The notes under the pieces: model-generated
The model's database searches: none
What the model was told of the DNA's origin: nothing
What the model saw: the letters and a program-made list of their open reading frames with translations, nothing else
NCBI RefSeq assembly: GCF_009912395.1
Contig: NZ_WNDO01000022.1
Location: 1-64,000, forward strand
From: Luteibacter sp.
GTDB lineage: Bacteria > Pseudomonadota > Gammaproteobacteria > Xanthomonadales > Rhodanobacteraceae
Reading direction: 5' to 3'
Length of the DNA: 64,000 bases
Part shown: piece after piece, positions 49,833-58,802 of the stretch
How the letters are laid out: the number at the start of each line of letters is the position of its first letter
Position numbering within the stretch: the stretch's first letter is position 1
Position numbers and translations under genes: made by a program

Positions 49833-50963
49833 ATGCGACGTACGGTGTTCATGGCTTCGCTGCTGATCGCAATGACGGCAGGCATGACGGTATATGCGGC
49901 GGATGCGAAACGCGAAACCTTCGGCGCGCTCGCCGATGGCACGAAGGTCGATGCGGTGCTGCTCGATAGCGGTCACGGCGTGCAGGTACGCGTGATGGCC
50001 TACGGCGCGGGATTGCAGGAGGTGATCACACCCGATCGCCACGGCAAGCCCGCCAACATCCTGCTCGGCTATGCGAAGTTCGACGATTACCTGAAGAAAC
50101 CGCAGTACTTCGGCGCGACGGTGGGGCGTTACGCCAACCGCATCGCCAAGGGTCGCTTCACGCTCGACGGCCATGCCTACCAGGTGCCGACCAACGACGG
50201 TCCCAATTCGCTGCACGGCGGTACCAAGGGTTTCGACAAGGTGCTGTGGACCATCGGTGACGTGAAAAGCGGTGCGGACAGCGCGAGCGTCACGCTCACC
50301 TATGTGAGTCCCGATGGTGACATGGGTTATCCGGGCAAGCTCACTGCGACGGCCACGTACACGCTCGACGCGCAGAACCACCTCACCATCCAGTACGACG
50401 CCACCACGGACAAGCCGACCGTCGTCAACCTCACCAATCACGCTTATTGGAACCTCTCGGGCGAAGGCTCGGGTTCGGTGATGGACCAGGTGCTGACCAT
50501 TCCGGCGGATTCCTATGTGCCGGTCGATGCGACCGCCATTCCCCTGGGAAAGATCGCGCCGGTCGCGGGCACGCCATTCGATTTTCGCAAGGGCAAGCCT
50601 ATCGGTCGCGATGTGCGCCTGTCCGATCCGCAGTTGGTGAACGGCCGCGGTTTCGATCACGACTTCGTCGTCGCACGCGATATCGCGAAGACGCCACGCG
50701 TGGTGGCCAAGGTGGAAGATCCGGCGTCCGGTCGTACGATGACGCTGAAATCGACGATGCCGGGCGTGCAGTTCTATTCGGGCAATTTCCTCGATGCGAC
50801 AAGCGTCGGCACCGGTGGCCACATGTATCGCGAAGACGATGCGTTCGTGCTGGAACCGCAGTTCCATCCGGATACACCGAACCAGCCGTCGTTCGGATCG
50901 GCGCGTTTGGCGCCCGGCGAAACGTATCGGCATACGATCGTGTTCGAGTTCGGTACCAAATAA
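49833..50963 (+). CDS. galM: Secreted aldose 1-epimerase
   Basis: The call is 376 residues from the ATG at 49833, preceded by GGGGA. The N-terminus is a Sec signal peptide (FMASLLIAMTAGMTVYAADA), so this copy acts in the periplasm rather than the cytosol. The galactose mutarotase fold shows ATVGRYANRIAKGRFTLDG, NSLHGGTKGFDKVLW (catalytic His), TVVNLTNHAYWNLSGEGSG (second catalytic His), FDHDFVVA and a Glu in AFVLEPQFHPDTPNQP. It interconverts sugar anomers, which fits a window with secreted glycoside hydrolases and sugar importers. A 46-base REP-like palindrome follows the stop at once. Confidence 0.92.
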   Translation: MRRTVFMASLLIAMTAGMTVYAADAKRETFGALADGTKVDAVLLDSGHGVQVRVMAYGAGLQEVITPDRHGKPANILLGYAKFDDYLKKPQYFGATVGRYANRIAKGRFTLDGHAYQVPTNDGPNSLHGGTKGFDKVLWTIGDVKSGADSASVTLTYVSPDGDMGYPGKLTATATYTLDAQNHLTIQYDATTDKPTVVNLTNHAYWNLSGEGSGSVMDQVLTIPADSYVPVDATAIPLGKIAPVAGTPFDFRKGKPIGRDVRLSDPQLVNGRGFDHDFVVARDIAKTPRVVAKVEDPASGRTMTLKSTMPGVQFYSGNFLDATSVGTGGHMYREDDAFVLEPQFHPDTPNQPSFGSARLAPGETYRHTIVFEFGTK

Positions 50964-50966
50964 CGG

Positions 50967-51012
50967 TGTAGGAGCGCGCTTGCGCGCGATCGCGCGCAAG
51001 CGCGCTCCTACA
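50967..51012. repeat. 46-base perfect palindrome, REP-like
   Basis: Identical in structure to 36788-36833, centre 50989.5. It lies three bases after the epimerase stop and seven bases before the RimK-like stop, so it separates two convergent genes. Confidence 0.9.
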
Positions 51013-51019
51013 ACAACGA

Positions 51020-52504
51020 TCAGGTCTGGATACCCAGGCGCTTCAGTTCGAGGCGGCGCAGGAATTCCTGCATGATCCGCAGATAGAGATCTTCGCCGAG
51101 GTAGGCATCTTCCACGCCCGCGTCGATCGACGGATTGTCGTTGACCTCGATCACCACCGGACGGTCGCCCACCTGCTTGAGGTCGACACCATAGATGCCG
51201 TCGCCGATGGTCTGTGTGGCCTTGAGCGCCAGCTTCACCACTTCACTGGGCGCGTCGCGAACCGGCACCGTGCGGAAGCCGCCGGATTTCGCCGTACCCT
51301 TCGCACCGTGGTTGTAGATCTGCCAGTGGCCGCGCGACATGAAGTACTGGCATGCGTAGAGCGGCTCATGGTTGAGCACGCCGATGCGCCAGTCAAATTC
51401 CGTGTAGAGGTATTCCTGGGCGAGCAGCAGCGCGCTGTGCGAGAACAGCTCGCTGGCTGCCTTCTCCAACGCTTCGCGGGTTTCCACCTTCACCACGCCG
51501 CGCGAGAACGACCCGTCGGGAATCTTCAGCACGATCGGCAGGCCGAGTCGCTCCGGCAGGTCGCGCAGCTGTTTCGGATCGTCGCGATAGAGGATCTCGG
51601 TGTTGGGCACCGCCAGCTTGCGCGACACCATCAGGTCGTTCAGGAAGATCTTGTTCGTGCAGCGCAGGATCGACGTGGGGTCATCCATCACTACCATGCC
51701 TTCCTTCTCCGCGCGGTGCGCGAAGCGATAGGTGTGGTTGTCGCTGGCCGTGGTCTCGCGGATGAACAGGCCGTCGTACTCGGCCAGGCGCTGGTAGTCG
51801 TTCTTGCCGATCGGATCGACCTCGATGCCCAGGTGCTTGCCCGCTTCGACGAAGTGCTTGAGCGCCTTGCGGTTCGAGGGCGGCATCGCCTCGTTGGGGT
51901 CGACCAGCATCGCGATGTCGTAGCGATAGCGGCGACGGGTGCGCGGCTTTCGCCAGATCTTGCGGGAGAACTTTTCCAGGGCCGCCGCGAAGGCGTCTTC
52001 CTGGGCGTCGTCGAGAGTGTGCAAGCCCACCGGCTTCACGGCAGACACCTGCCAGATCCGGTCGCGCTCGAACTCGATGCGCATGAGCGGGCAGGGGAAC
52101 ATGTCGAAGACCTGGCGGGCGAGGTCCTGGAGATCGGGGACGGAGGTCTCGCCGAAGTAGACCAGCACGCCGAAATCGGTGGTGTCGCGCCCGCCGGCAG
52201 GGAGGAACTTCGACAGCTTCTGGTTGAGGTCGTCGATGTTCAGGCCGTAGAGCGAACGGCGGCGCAGATCGTTCACCGTGCGCACCGAGGGGATCACCTT
52301 GTGGCCGCGCGCCTCGGCCAGCAGCGAGACGTAGTAACCGGTGCCCAGGTACTTGTAGCTGCGGCAGAGGTTGATGACGTGGGTGCGTTCGTCGTCGCCG
52401 CCGATCGGCTCGCGGAGGTAATCCATGGCGCTGACGACGTCGGCGGACGGGTAGTACGAGCCCCAGTCCGAGGCTTTCTCCACGACGATGACGAGCCGGC
52501 TCAT
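51020..52504 (-). CDS. RimK-family ATP-grasp ligase with RLAN-like N-terminal domain
   Basis: The product has 494 residues. Residues about 1-170 are an RLAN-type domain (VVEKASDWGSYYPSADVVSA, INLCRSYKYLGTGYYVSLLA). Residues about 190-490 are an ATP-grasp domain: RRYRYDIAMLVDPNEAMPPS, NKIFLNDLMVSRKLAVPNTE, LPIVLKIPDGSFSRGVVKVE and the metal-binding VVIEVNDNPSIDAGVEDAYL. Such proteins ligate amino acids or peptides in the cytosol. Homologues often lie next to a GNAT/peptidase-C39 protein; here a GNAT gene is divergent across 243 bases. The substrate is unknown. Confidence 0.88.
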   Translation of the reverse strand: MSRLVIVVEKASDWGSYYPSADVVSAMDYLREPIGGDDERTHVINLCRSYKYLGTGYYVSLLAEARGHKVIPSVRTVNDLRRRSLYGLNIDDLNQKLSKFLPAGGRDTTDFGVLVYFGETSVPDLQDLARQVFDMFPCPLMRIEFERDRIWQVSAVKPVGLHTLDDAQEDAFAAALEKFSRKIWRKPRTRRRYRYDIAMLVDPNEAMPPSNRKALKHFVEAGKHLGIEVDPIGKNDYQRLAEYDGLFIRETTASDNHTYRFAHRAEKEGMVVMDDPTSILRCTNKIFLNDLMVSRKLAVPNTEILYRDDPKQLRDLPERLGLPIVLKIPDGSFSRGVVKVETREALEKAASELFSHSALLLAQEYLYTEFDWRIGVLNHEPLYACQYFMSRGHWQIYNHGAKGTAKSGGFRTVPVRDAPSEVVKLALKATQTIGDGIYGVDLKQVGDRPVVIEVNDNPSIDAGVEDAYLGEDLYLRIMQEFLRRLELKRLGIQT

Positions 52505-52747
52505 GAGACCTCAGCAGACGACGATTCCGTGTCCAGGGCCCGACATCGGGCCACCGCGTTTCGCCGGTGCGGGCAGTGTGTTCTCCACTGCCACGACGCA
52601 CAAGCCGGGGCGCTGAAGCCCGATTGAACGGGTTCATGAAAAAGTCATTGATCGCTGGGGACGAGGGGTCTACAGTGCCGCGCTTGCCGAATACCCCCGT
52701 CGGCTCCGCAGCCGTCCTGTCCCACCCGCGCCGGAGTTCCATCCCGC

Positions 52748-53218
52748 ATGCGTCCACCCCCGGTCACCGCCGCGGTACGCGTTCGTCGCGCCGAAGTCAG
52801 CGATCTCGACGACCTGGTCGCGCTCGAGGAATCGAGTTTCGCCCAGGACCGCCTGAGCCGCGCCCAGTACCGCAAGCATCTCGACAGCGAAACCGCCCTG
52901 GTCCTCGTGGCCAGCGCCAATCATCGCCGTTTCCTCGGCACCGCCGTGGTCTTCTTCAGGAAGGGCACGACCGTGGCCCGGCTGTATTCCATCGCCACCA
53001 AGCCCGCCGCACAGGGCAAGGGCGTGGGCTCGGCGCTGATCGAGGCCTCCGAGACCGCCGCCCGCCAGAAGGGCTGTCGGTCCCTGCGCCTGGAAGTGCG
53101 CAAGGACAACGCCGTGGCCATCCGCCTGTACGAACGGCTCGGCTACGGGAAAATCGGCGAATACCCGGGGTACTACGCCGACGGCACGGACGCGCTCCGT
53201 TTCGAGAAGCAGCTCTGA
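52748..53218 (+). CDS. GNAT-family N-acetyltransferase (RimI-like)
   Basis: The product has 156 residues. GNAT fold: VRRAEVSDLDDLVALEESSF at the start, ARLYSIATKPAAQGKGVGSA with the acetyl-CoA pyrophosphate loop QGKGVG near residue 94, and LEVRKDNAVAIRLYERLGYG at the C-terminus. It resembles the GNAT half of the GNAT/C39-peptidase proteins that accompany RLAN-RimK ligases, but the peptidase half is absent. It probably acetylates a peptide or small amine. Convention and spacing suggest a shared control region with the divergent RimK-like gene. Confidence 0.85.
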   Translation: MRPPPVTAAVRVRRAEVSDLDDLVALEESSFAQDRLSRAQYRKHLDSETALVLVASANHRRFLGTAVVFFRKGTTVARLYSIATKPAAQGKGVGSALIEASETAARQKGCRSLRLEVRKDNAVAIRLYERLGYGKIGEYPGYYADGTDALRFEKQL

Positions 53219-53262
53219 GCGGCCGCAGGGCTATACTGGCCGTCGTTTCCAGGGAACCGACC

Positions 53263-53478
53263 ATGCGCCGATCGATCCTCCCATGCGCCCTCGTCCTCGC
53301 CACGCTCGCCCTCGCGGGCTGCGGCAACAAGGGCCCGCTGTTCATGCCGCCGCCGCCCGCACCGGGCACCACGACCGCGCCCAAGGCCGTGCCGCATCCG
53401 GCCGCCGCATCGACCGTGCCCGGACCTGCACCGACGAGCACCACGATGTCGCCGTTCAACTCCGTCATCCACCAGTAA
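53263..53478 (+). CDS. lptM: LPS translocon maturation lipoprotein LptM-like
   Basis: This 71-residue lipoprotein has a signal peptide ending LATLALAGC and the diagnostic mature start CGNKGPLFMPPPP of LptM (YifL) proteins. In E. coli LptM binds LptD/BamA and helps form native disulfides in LptD. A Pro/Ala/Thr-rich tail follows. It is encoded six bases before dapF, the same position as in other Gammaproteobacteria (before lysA or dapF). Too short for most automatic callers to name. Confidence 0.85.
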   Translation: MRRSILPCALVLATLALAGCGNKGPLFMPPPPAPGTTTAPKAVPHPAAASTVPGPAPTSTTMSPFNSVIHQ

Positions 53479-53484
53479 GCCGCC

Positions 53485-54312
53485 ATGCCTTCCCGCTTCA
53501 CCAAGATGCATGGGATCGGCAACGATTTCGTCATCGTGGACTGGCGCGAGGACGCCGGCCGCGTACCCGACGCCGCCCGCATCGCGGCCCTGGCCCATCG
53601 CCACACGGGCATTGGCTTCGACCAGCTGATCAGCATCGAGCCGGCGCGCGATCCGTCCTGTGCCTTCTATTACGGCCTGTGGAACGCCGATGGCTCACCG
53701 GCCGGGCAGTGCGGCAACGGCGTGCGCTGCGTAGCGGCGTGGCTGTATCGCGACGGCGCCATCGAGCGTGACGTGCCGGTGCGGCTGGAAAGCCCGTCAG
53801 GTCCGGTCACCGTGCGCGTACTCGGCGCCGACCTGGTCACGGTGGACATGGGCGAACCCGACTTCTCACCGACCAGCATCCCCCTCGACCGGCCAGCCCA
53901 CGCCACCTACACGCTCGACGTGGAGGGCGACGAGGCCAGCTTTGGCGCGGTGTCCATGGGCAACCCCCATGCCGTGCTGTTCGTGGACGACGTGACCGAC
54001 CCGCGCGTGGATCGTCTCGGCCCCCTGCTTACGACGCATGCCGTGTTCCGCGAAGGTGCCAATGTCGGTTTCGCCCAGCGGCTCGGTCCCGGCCATCTGC
54101 GCCTGCGTGTACACGAACGTGGCAGCGGCTGGACCCAGGCCTGCGGCACGGGCGCCTGTGCCGCCGCCGCCGTGGCCCGCGCGCTTGGCCTGGCGGGTGA
54201 CGAGGTACACGTCGATCTTCCCGGCGGCACGCTCACCATCGCCTGGCACGGCCCAGGGCACACCCTGTGGATGACCGGCCCGGCCGCCTTCGTCTTTGAA
54301 GGCGAAGTGTGA
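53485..54312 (+). CDS. dapF: Diaminopimelate epimerase
   Basis: This 275-residue cofactor-independent epimerase converts LL- to meso-diaminopimelate for lysine and peptidoglycan. The N-terminal RFTKMHGIGNDFVIVDWRED is conserved. The two catalytic cysteines are in GQCGNGVRCVAAW (near residue 74) and TQACGTGACAAAAVARALGL (near residue 217), with GNPHAVLFVDDV between. It is part of an lptM-dapF-DUF484-xerC cluster read in one direction. Confidence 0.95.
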   Translation: MPSRFTKMHGIGNDFVIVDWREDAGRVPDAARIAALAHRHTGIGFDQLISIEPARDPSCAFYYGLWNADGSPAGQCGNGVRCVAAWLYRDGAIERDVPVRLESPSGPVTVRVLGADLVTVDMGEPDFSPTSIPLDRPAHATYTLDVEGDEASFGAVSMGNPHAVLFVDDVTDPRVDRLGPLLTTHAVFREGANVGFAQRLGPGHLRLRVHERGSGWTQACGTGACAAAAVARALGLAGDEVHVDLPGGTLTIAWHGPGHTLWMTGPAAFVFEGEV

Positions 54313-54370
54313 CGGCGGCGTCCGAACGCGGCACACTGCGGTCAGCATGTAGCGAATGAAGGACACCCCC

Positions 54371-55057
54371 ATGAGCGAGACCGCGATCGAAGGCAACATC
54401 GAACCAGCTGCCGTGGCGTCCTACCTGAGCCGGCATCCGGACTTCCTGGCCGACCATCCCGAGCTCGCCGACCTGCTCGTGCTACCCGCGCGCAACGGGC
54501 CGGCCACCTCGCTTGCCGTGCACCAGATGCGCGGGTTGCGCGAGAAGAACGTCGAGCTGGAGACGCGCCTGCGCGAACTCTCCACCATCGCCGGCGAAAA
54601 CGAGGCCCTGATGCGTCGCGTCCACGGCCTGATGCTCGCCCTCCTCGGCGCCGGCGACATCGAGGAAACGGTACGTAGCGTGGTCCGCCGCCTTACCGAG
54701 GATTTCAACTCCGAACGTGTCCGCCTGGTGTTCTTCGGCGACCTCGCCGGATTGCCCGACGAGCCCTGGTTGCTGCGTGAATCGCGCGGCAGCGCCGGAT
54801 TGCCGGAGTTCGCTTCGTTCCTGGAGCACGGCGATCCCGTCGCGGGCCGTCTCGCCCAGGAAAAATTGCATCGCCTGTTCGGCGATGAGGCGACCGATGT
54901 ACGTTCGGCGGCGCTCATGCGCGTCGGGCGCGACGCCATGCTCGCCATCGGCAGCGCCGATGCCGATCGCTTCCACCCCGGCATGGGCACGCTGTTCCTC
55001 GACATGATCTCCACCACGGTGGGTTCGGCGATCGAGCGGGCCCGGAAGGTCGCGTGA
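54371..55057 (+). CDS. DUF484-family protein
   Basis: The call is 228 residues from the ATG at 54371, preceded by AAGGAC. The DUF484 N-terminus is AVASYLSRHPDFLADHPELA, followed by a helical SLAVHQMRGLREKNVELETR linker and a GAF-like domain with FFGDLAGLPDEPWLLR and LAIGSADADRFHPGMGTLFL. Homologues (YigA in E. coli) sit between dapF and xerC in many Gammaproteobacteria. The function is not defined. Its stop overlaps the xerC start by four bases. Confidence 0.9.
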   Translation: MSETAIEGNIEPAAVASYLSRHPDFLADHPELADLLVLPARNGPATSLAVHQMRGLREKNVELETRLRELSTIAGENEALMRRVHGLMLALLGAGDIEETVRSVVRRLTEDFNSERVRLVFFGDLAGLPDEPWLLRESRGSAGLPEFASFLEHGDPVAGRLAQEKLHRLFGDEATDVRSAALMRVGRDAMLAIGSADADRFHPGMGTLFLDMISTTVGSAIERARKVA

Positions 55058-55944
55058 CACCGCGGGAGACCGTCGAGGCCTTCCTCCGCCACTTCTCGGC
55101 GGAGCGGGTGCCTTCCGCCCACACGATGGCCGCCTACCGTCGCGACCTCGGCAAGCTGCTCGACTTCATGGAGCACGAGGGCCTGACCAGCTTCGACGCG
55201 CTGGCACCCGAACGCCTGCGCAGCATGGCCGCCCGCGAGCATCGCGGCGGGCTGGCACCGAACAGCATCCAGCGCCTGCTATCGGCCTGCCGGACACTGT
55301 TCCGCTATCTCAACCGCGAAGGCCTGCTCGCCCATGACCCGGCGGCGGGTGTGCGTGGGCCGAAAGTGCGTCGCAAGCTGCCGCATGTGCTCGACGTGGA
55401 CGAAGCGCGTCAGTTGGTCGAGACCACGCTGGACGATGCGCACGCGCCGCAGGACACAGCGATGATGGAGCTGCTGTATTCGAGCGGCCTGCGCCTGTCC
55501 GAACTGTGCGGACTGCGCTGGGGCGACCTCGACCTGGAGGAGGGGCAGGTCAGGGTGCTGGGCAAGGGCAACAAGACACGCATCCTTCCGGTTGGCCGCC
55601 ATGCCGTCGCCGCGTTGCGCCACCTCGCCGCCCAGGGCGGTGACGCACCGGAACAGGCCGTGTTCAAGGGTCGCGGCGGCATGCCGATCCACCCGCGCAC
55701 CGTGCAGAAGCGACTGAGCCTGCTATCGGCGGGATTGTCCCGCCATGTGCACCCCCACATGTTGCGACATACCTTTGCCAGCCACATGCTGGAATCGTCC
55801 GGCGACCTGCGTTCCGTGCAGGAATTGCTGGGTCATGCGGATATCGCAACCACCCAGATCTATACACATCTGGATTTCCAGTATCTGGCCAAGGTGTATG
55901 ACGCCGCCCATCCCAGGGCGAAACGGAAGCCGGACGCAGGTTGA
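55054..55944 (+). CDS. xerC: Tyrosine recombinase XerC
   Basis: The product has 296 residues from the GTG at 55054 (GTGA overlap with the previous stop). The N-terminal SAM-like core-binding domain (FLRHFSAERVPSAHTMAAYR) is followed by the catalytic domain with Arg in YSSGLRLSELCGLRWGDLDL, Lys in LGKGNKTRILPV, and the HPHMLRHTFASHMLESSGDL block. The nucleophile Tyr is in TTQIYTHLDFQYLAKVYDAA. XerC resolves chromosome dimers at dif with XerD. The conserved dapF-DUF484-xerC context distinguishes it from phage integrases. Confidence 0.94.
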   Translation: MTPRETVEAFLRHFSAERVPSAHTMAAYRRDLGKLLDFMEHEGLTSFDALAPERLRSMAAREHRGGLAPNSIQRLLSACRTLFRYLNREGLLAHDPAAGVRGPKVRRKLPHVLDVDEARQLVETTLDDAHAPQDTAMMELLYSSGLRLSELCGLRWGDLDLEEGQVRVLGKGNKTRILPVGRHAVAALRHLAAQGGDAPEQAVFKGRGGMPIHPRTVQKRLSLLSAGLSRHVHPHMLRHTFASHMLESSGDLRSVQELLGHADIATTQIYTHLDFQYLAKVYDAAHPRAKRKPDAG

Positions 55945-55977
55945 CCCGCCGGCCGATACAGCTAGCGGGTCGATGTT

Positions 55978-56718
55978 CTACGGGTGGGTGGTCACGTTGC
56001 AGACGTGATCATCGCAGCGCAGATCCTGTTGCGATGGGCAGAACGCGAGGCTGACCTTGGATATCTCCGGAACATGCGTCGTAGCGGAAGGAAGCTGACC
56101 CTCCGGCGTGAGCCAGGTAACGCTGCTGCTCGGCATGGCCCCGCATGCAACCCCACTGACACTCGACTGGGTCCCCGTACGCGTCATCGTGGCCGTAGAC
56201 GATGTCCGCGTACGAGCGATGTTCGTCTTCACGCCCGTGCTCTCGTCGGTCACCGTGGTTACCCAGAACGCCCGCAGTCCATCGATCACCTCACGCTCGA
56301 TGTCCAGTCGGTAGGTGATACCGGGTTTCCAGGCGTAGGGCAGGTAGCAATTCGTAAGGACGTCGCCTTCTTCGTCACAGTCAGCCGCTCCCATGGATTC
56401 GATCCAGGTGGTGGCGCCATGTCGCGTCACGACGACACCGTGCCCTTGACCAGGGGCGGGGAGATCCGTCACGAGCTTCAAAATGAACCCGCCCGTCGCG
56501 CTGAAGGTGCCGGACTGCGACCAGGACTGCTGGCCTCCCGCCCCTGGATCGACATCGACCCTCAGCGGATAGGACATCCGGACGTACGACCCGTTGGGAA
56601 ACGTCCGTGACACCGAACTCACGGTGGTTTCGGCGCTCGTGGTGGCCGCGATGGCTGAAAACGGAATGGCCGCCAGGGCAAGGCCGCAAGCGAACGCCAG
56701 GGTGAAACGAGTTGCCAT
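55978..56718 (-). CDS. Secreted protein of unknown function with cysteines
   Basis: The call is 246 residues from the ATG at 56718. The signal peptide is RFTLAFACGLALAAIPFSAI up to AIA. The mature part is Ser/Thr-rich with beta-type segments (YVRMSYPLRVDVDPGAGGQQ, ITYRLDIEREVIDGLRAFWV) and six Cys, including EISKVSLAFCPSQQDLRCDD and NVTTHP at the end. No domain was recognised; it is likely periplasmic or extracellular with disulfides. It is a single gene convergent with xerC and divergent from hslV. Confidence 0.7.
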   Translation of the reverse strand: MATRFTLAFACGLALAAIPFSAIAATTSAETTVSSVSRTFPNGSYVRMSYPLRVDVDPGAGGQQSWSQSGTFSATGGFILKLVTDLPAPGQGHGVVVTRHGATTWIESMGAADCDEEGDVLTNCYLPYAWKPGITYRLDIEREVIDGLRAFWVTTVTDESTGVKTNIARTRTSSTATMTRTGTQSSVSGVACGAMPSSSVTWLTPEGQLPSATTHVPEISKVSLAFCPSQQDLRCDDHVCNVTTHP

Positions 56719-56886
56719 GATGATTTCCTTGAAAGTGAAGCCCCTGTTCCTTCCAAAAAAGGTATCAGCGCATCGCCCCACGGTCTTTGGGGCGTAGTCT
56801 GAAATTGACGCAGGTCAATGCCGCAACGAACCTTGCAGCCCCGGATTTCCGGCCCCACCTAACGCTTCTCCCCCAAGGAACGCACC

Positions 56887-57420
56887 ATGGAATCGATGCA
56901 CGCCACGACCATCGTCTGCGTCCGCCGCGGCGACAAGGTCGTCATCGGCAGCGACGGTCAGGTCACCCTCGGCAACACCGTGATGAAGGCCAATGCCCGC
57001 AAGGTCCGCCGGCTGGGTCGCGGCGACGTGCTGGCGGGTTTCGCCGGTGCCACTGCCGACGCCTTCACGTTGTTCGAGCTGTTTGAGGAAAAGCTGGTCA
57101 AGCACGGCTACAACCTCACCCGCGCCGCCGTGGAGATGGCCAAGGAATGGCGCACCGATCGCCGCCTGGGTCGCCTCGAGGCGATGCTGGCCGTGGCCGA
57201 CAGGGAGGCCTCGCTGATCATCTCGGGCAACGGCGACGTGCTCGAACCCGAGCACGGCCTGATCGCCATCAGCTCCGGCGGCCCCTACGCGCAGTCCGCC
57301 GCGCTGGCCCTGCTCGAGAACACGGAGATGGATGCACGCACGATCGCCGAAAAAGCCTTGAAGATCGCTGGCGATATCTGCATCTATACCAATCACAACG
57401 TTTCGATCGAAGAGCTCTGA
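56887..57420 (+). CDS. hslV: ATP-dependent protease peptidase subunit HslV
   Basis: The product has 177 residues. It begins [20 protein letters not shown]: the catalytic N-terminal Thr of the mature enzyme is the Thr after HA, so a six-residue propeptide must be removed, as in other Xanthomonadales. Further motifs are [20 protein letters not shown] and [16 protein letters not shown]. It forms the dodecameric peptidase core of HslUV. The hslU gene follows after four bases, but is interrupted, so HslV here may lack an activating partner. Confidence 0.94.
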   Translation: MESMHATTIVCVRRGDKVVIGSDGQVTLGNTVMKANARKVRRLGRGDVLAGFAGATADAFTLFELFEEKLVKHGYNLTRAAVEMAKEWRTDRRLGRLEAMLAVADREASLIISGNGDVLEPEHGLIAISSGGPYAQSAALALLENTEMDARTIAEKALKIAGDICIYTNHNVSIEEL

Positions 57421-57424
57421 GCCG

Positions 57425-58762
57425 ATGTCCGAACTGACTCCCCGCGAGATCGTCAACGAACTTGACCGCTACATCATCGGCCAGCACGACGCCAAGCGCG
57501 CGGTGGCCATCGCCCTGCGTAACCGCTGGCGCCGCATGCAGCTCGAGCCGGGCATGCGTGACGAGGTCACCCCGAAGAACATCCTGATGATCGGCCCGAC
57601 CGGCGTCGGCAAGACCGAGATCGCCCGCCGCCTGGCTACCCTGGCGAACGCTCCGTTCGTCAAGGTCGAGGCCACGAAGTTCACCGAAGTGGGCTATGTC
57701 GGCAAGGATGTGGAGTCGATCATCCGCGATCTGGCCGACATCTCGTACAAGCTCGTCCGCGAGCAGGCCAAGTCGCGCGTGCGCAGCCAGGCCGAGGATG
57801 CCGCCGAGGACCGCCTGCTCGACGGCCTGCTGCCGCGCCGCCAGGCCACCGGCTGGGACGACACCGGCAGCGCCGCGCCGGCCATCGACAGCGACACCCG
57901 CCAGAAGCTGCGCAAACAGCTGCGCGAGGGCGCGCTGGACGACCGCGAAATCGAGCTGGATTTCGCCATGAACGTCGGCGTCGAGATCATGACCCCGCCG
58001 GGCATGGAGGAAATGAGCCAGCAGCTGGGCCGCATGTTCCAGAACCTGGGCGGCAGCAAGTCGCAGAAGCGCAAGATGACCATCCGCCAGGCGCATCCGC
58101 TGCTGGTGGAGGAAGAAGCCGGCAAGCTACTTAACGACGAGGAGCTGCGCAGCCGCGCGGTGGATATCGCCGAGCAGAACGGCATCGTCTTCATCGACGA
58201 GATCGACAAGGTCGCCCAACGCTCGGAGTGGGGCGGTGCCGGCGTGAGCCGCGAAGGCGTGCAGCGCGACCTGCTGCCGCTGGTCGAGGGCTCCACCGTC
58301 TCCACCAAGTACGGCTCGATCAAGACCGACCACATCCTGTTCATCGCCTCGGGCGCGTTCTCGCTGGCCAAGCCGTCGGACCTCATCCCCGAGCTCCAGG
58401 GCCGCCTGCCGATCCGCGTCGAGCTGAGCGCGCTGTCGGTGGACGACTTCAAGCGCATCCTGCGCGAGCCGAACAACGCCCTGACCAAACAATATGTTGC
58501 GCTGCTATAAACCGAGGGCGTGAACCTCGAGTTCACCGAGACCGGCGTGGACCGTCTGGCCGAGGTCGCCTTCCAGGTGAACGAGCGCACCGAGAACATC
58601 GGCGCCCGCCGGCTGCACACGGTCATGGAACGGCTTCTGGAGAAGATCTCCTTCGAAGCTGCTGACAAGTCCGGCGAAAAATACAACATTGACGCCGAAT
58701 ACGTCGATAAAAACCTAGGTTCGCTGGTCAAGGACGAGGACCTGAGCCGTTACATCCTCTGA
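57425..58762 (+). pseudogene. hslU: hslU interrupted by an in-frame TAA
   Basis: The frame encodes a full-length HslU (about 445 codons) with a TAA at 58508-58510 after residue 361. Before it are the Walker [16 protein letters not shown], the I-domain and Walker [17 protein letters not shown]. After it, in the same frame, are [20 protein letters not shown], the sensor-2 segment [20 protein letters not shown] and the C-terminal EDLSRYIL. That last peptide inserts into HslV and switches it on. A product ending at the TAA would lack sensor 2 and this tail, so HslUV activity should be lost unless the codon is read through. A GTG at 58520 could restart a tail fragment. The codons just before the stop (AAA CAA TAT GTT ... 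CTA) are unusually A+T-rich. Confidence 0.85.
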
Positions 58763-58802
58763 ACATGGATAGGGCCCTCCCTCTGCTAAGCTATTGACCA
58801 TT

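Noticed and set aside
58520-58762. Independent small gene after hslU
   Set aside because: It is the missing C-terminus of HslU in the same frame, so it is treated as part of the interrupted gene, though restart at its GTG is possible.
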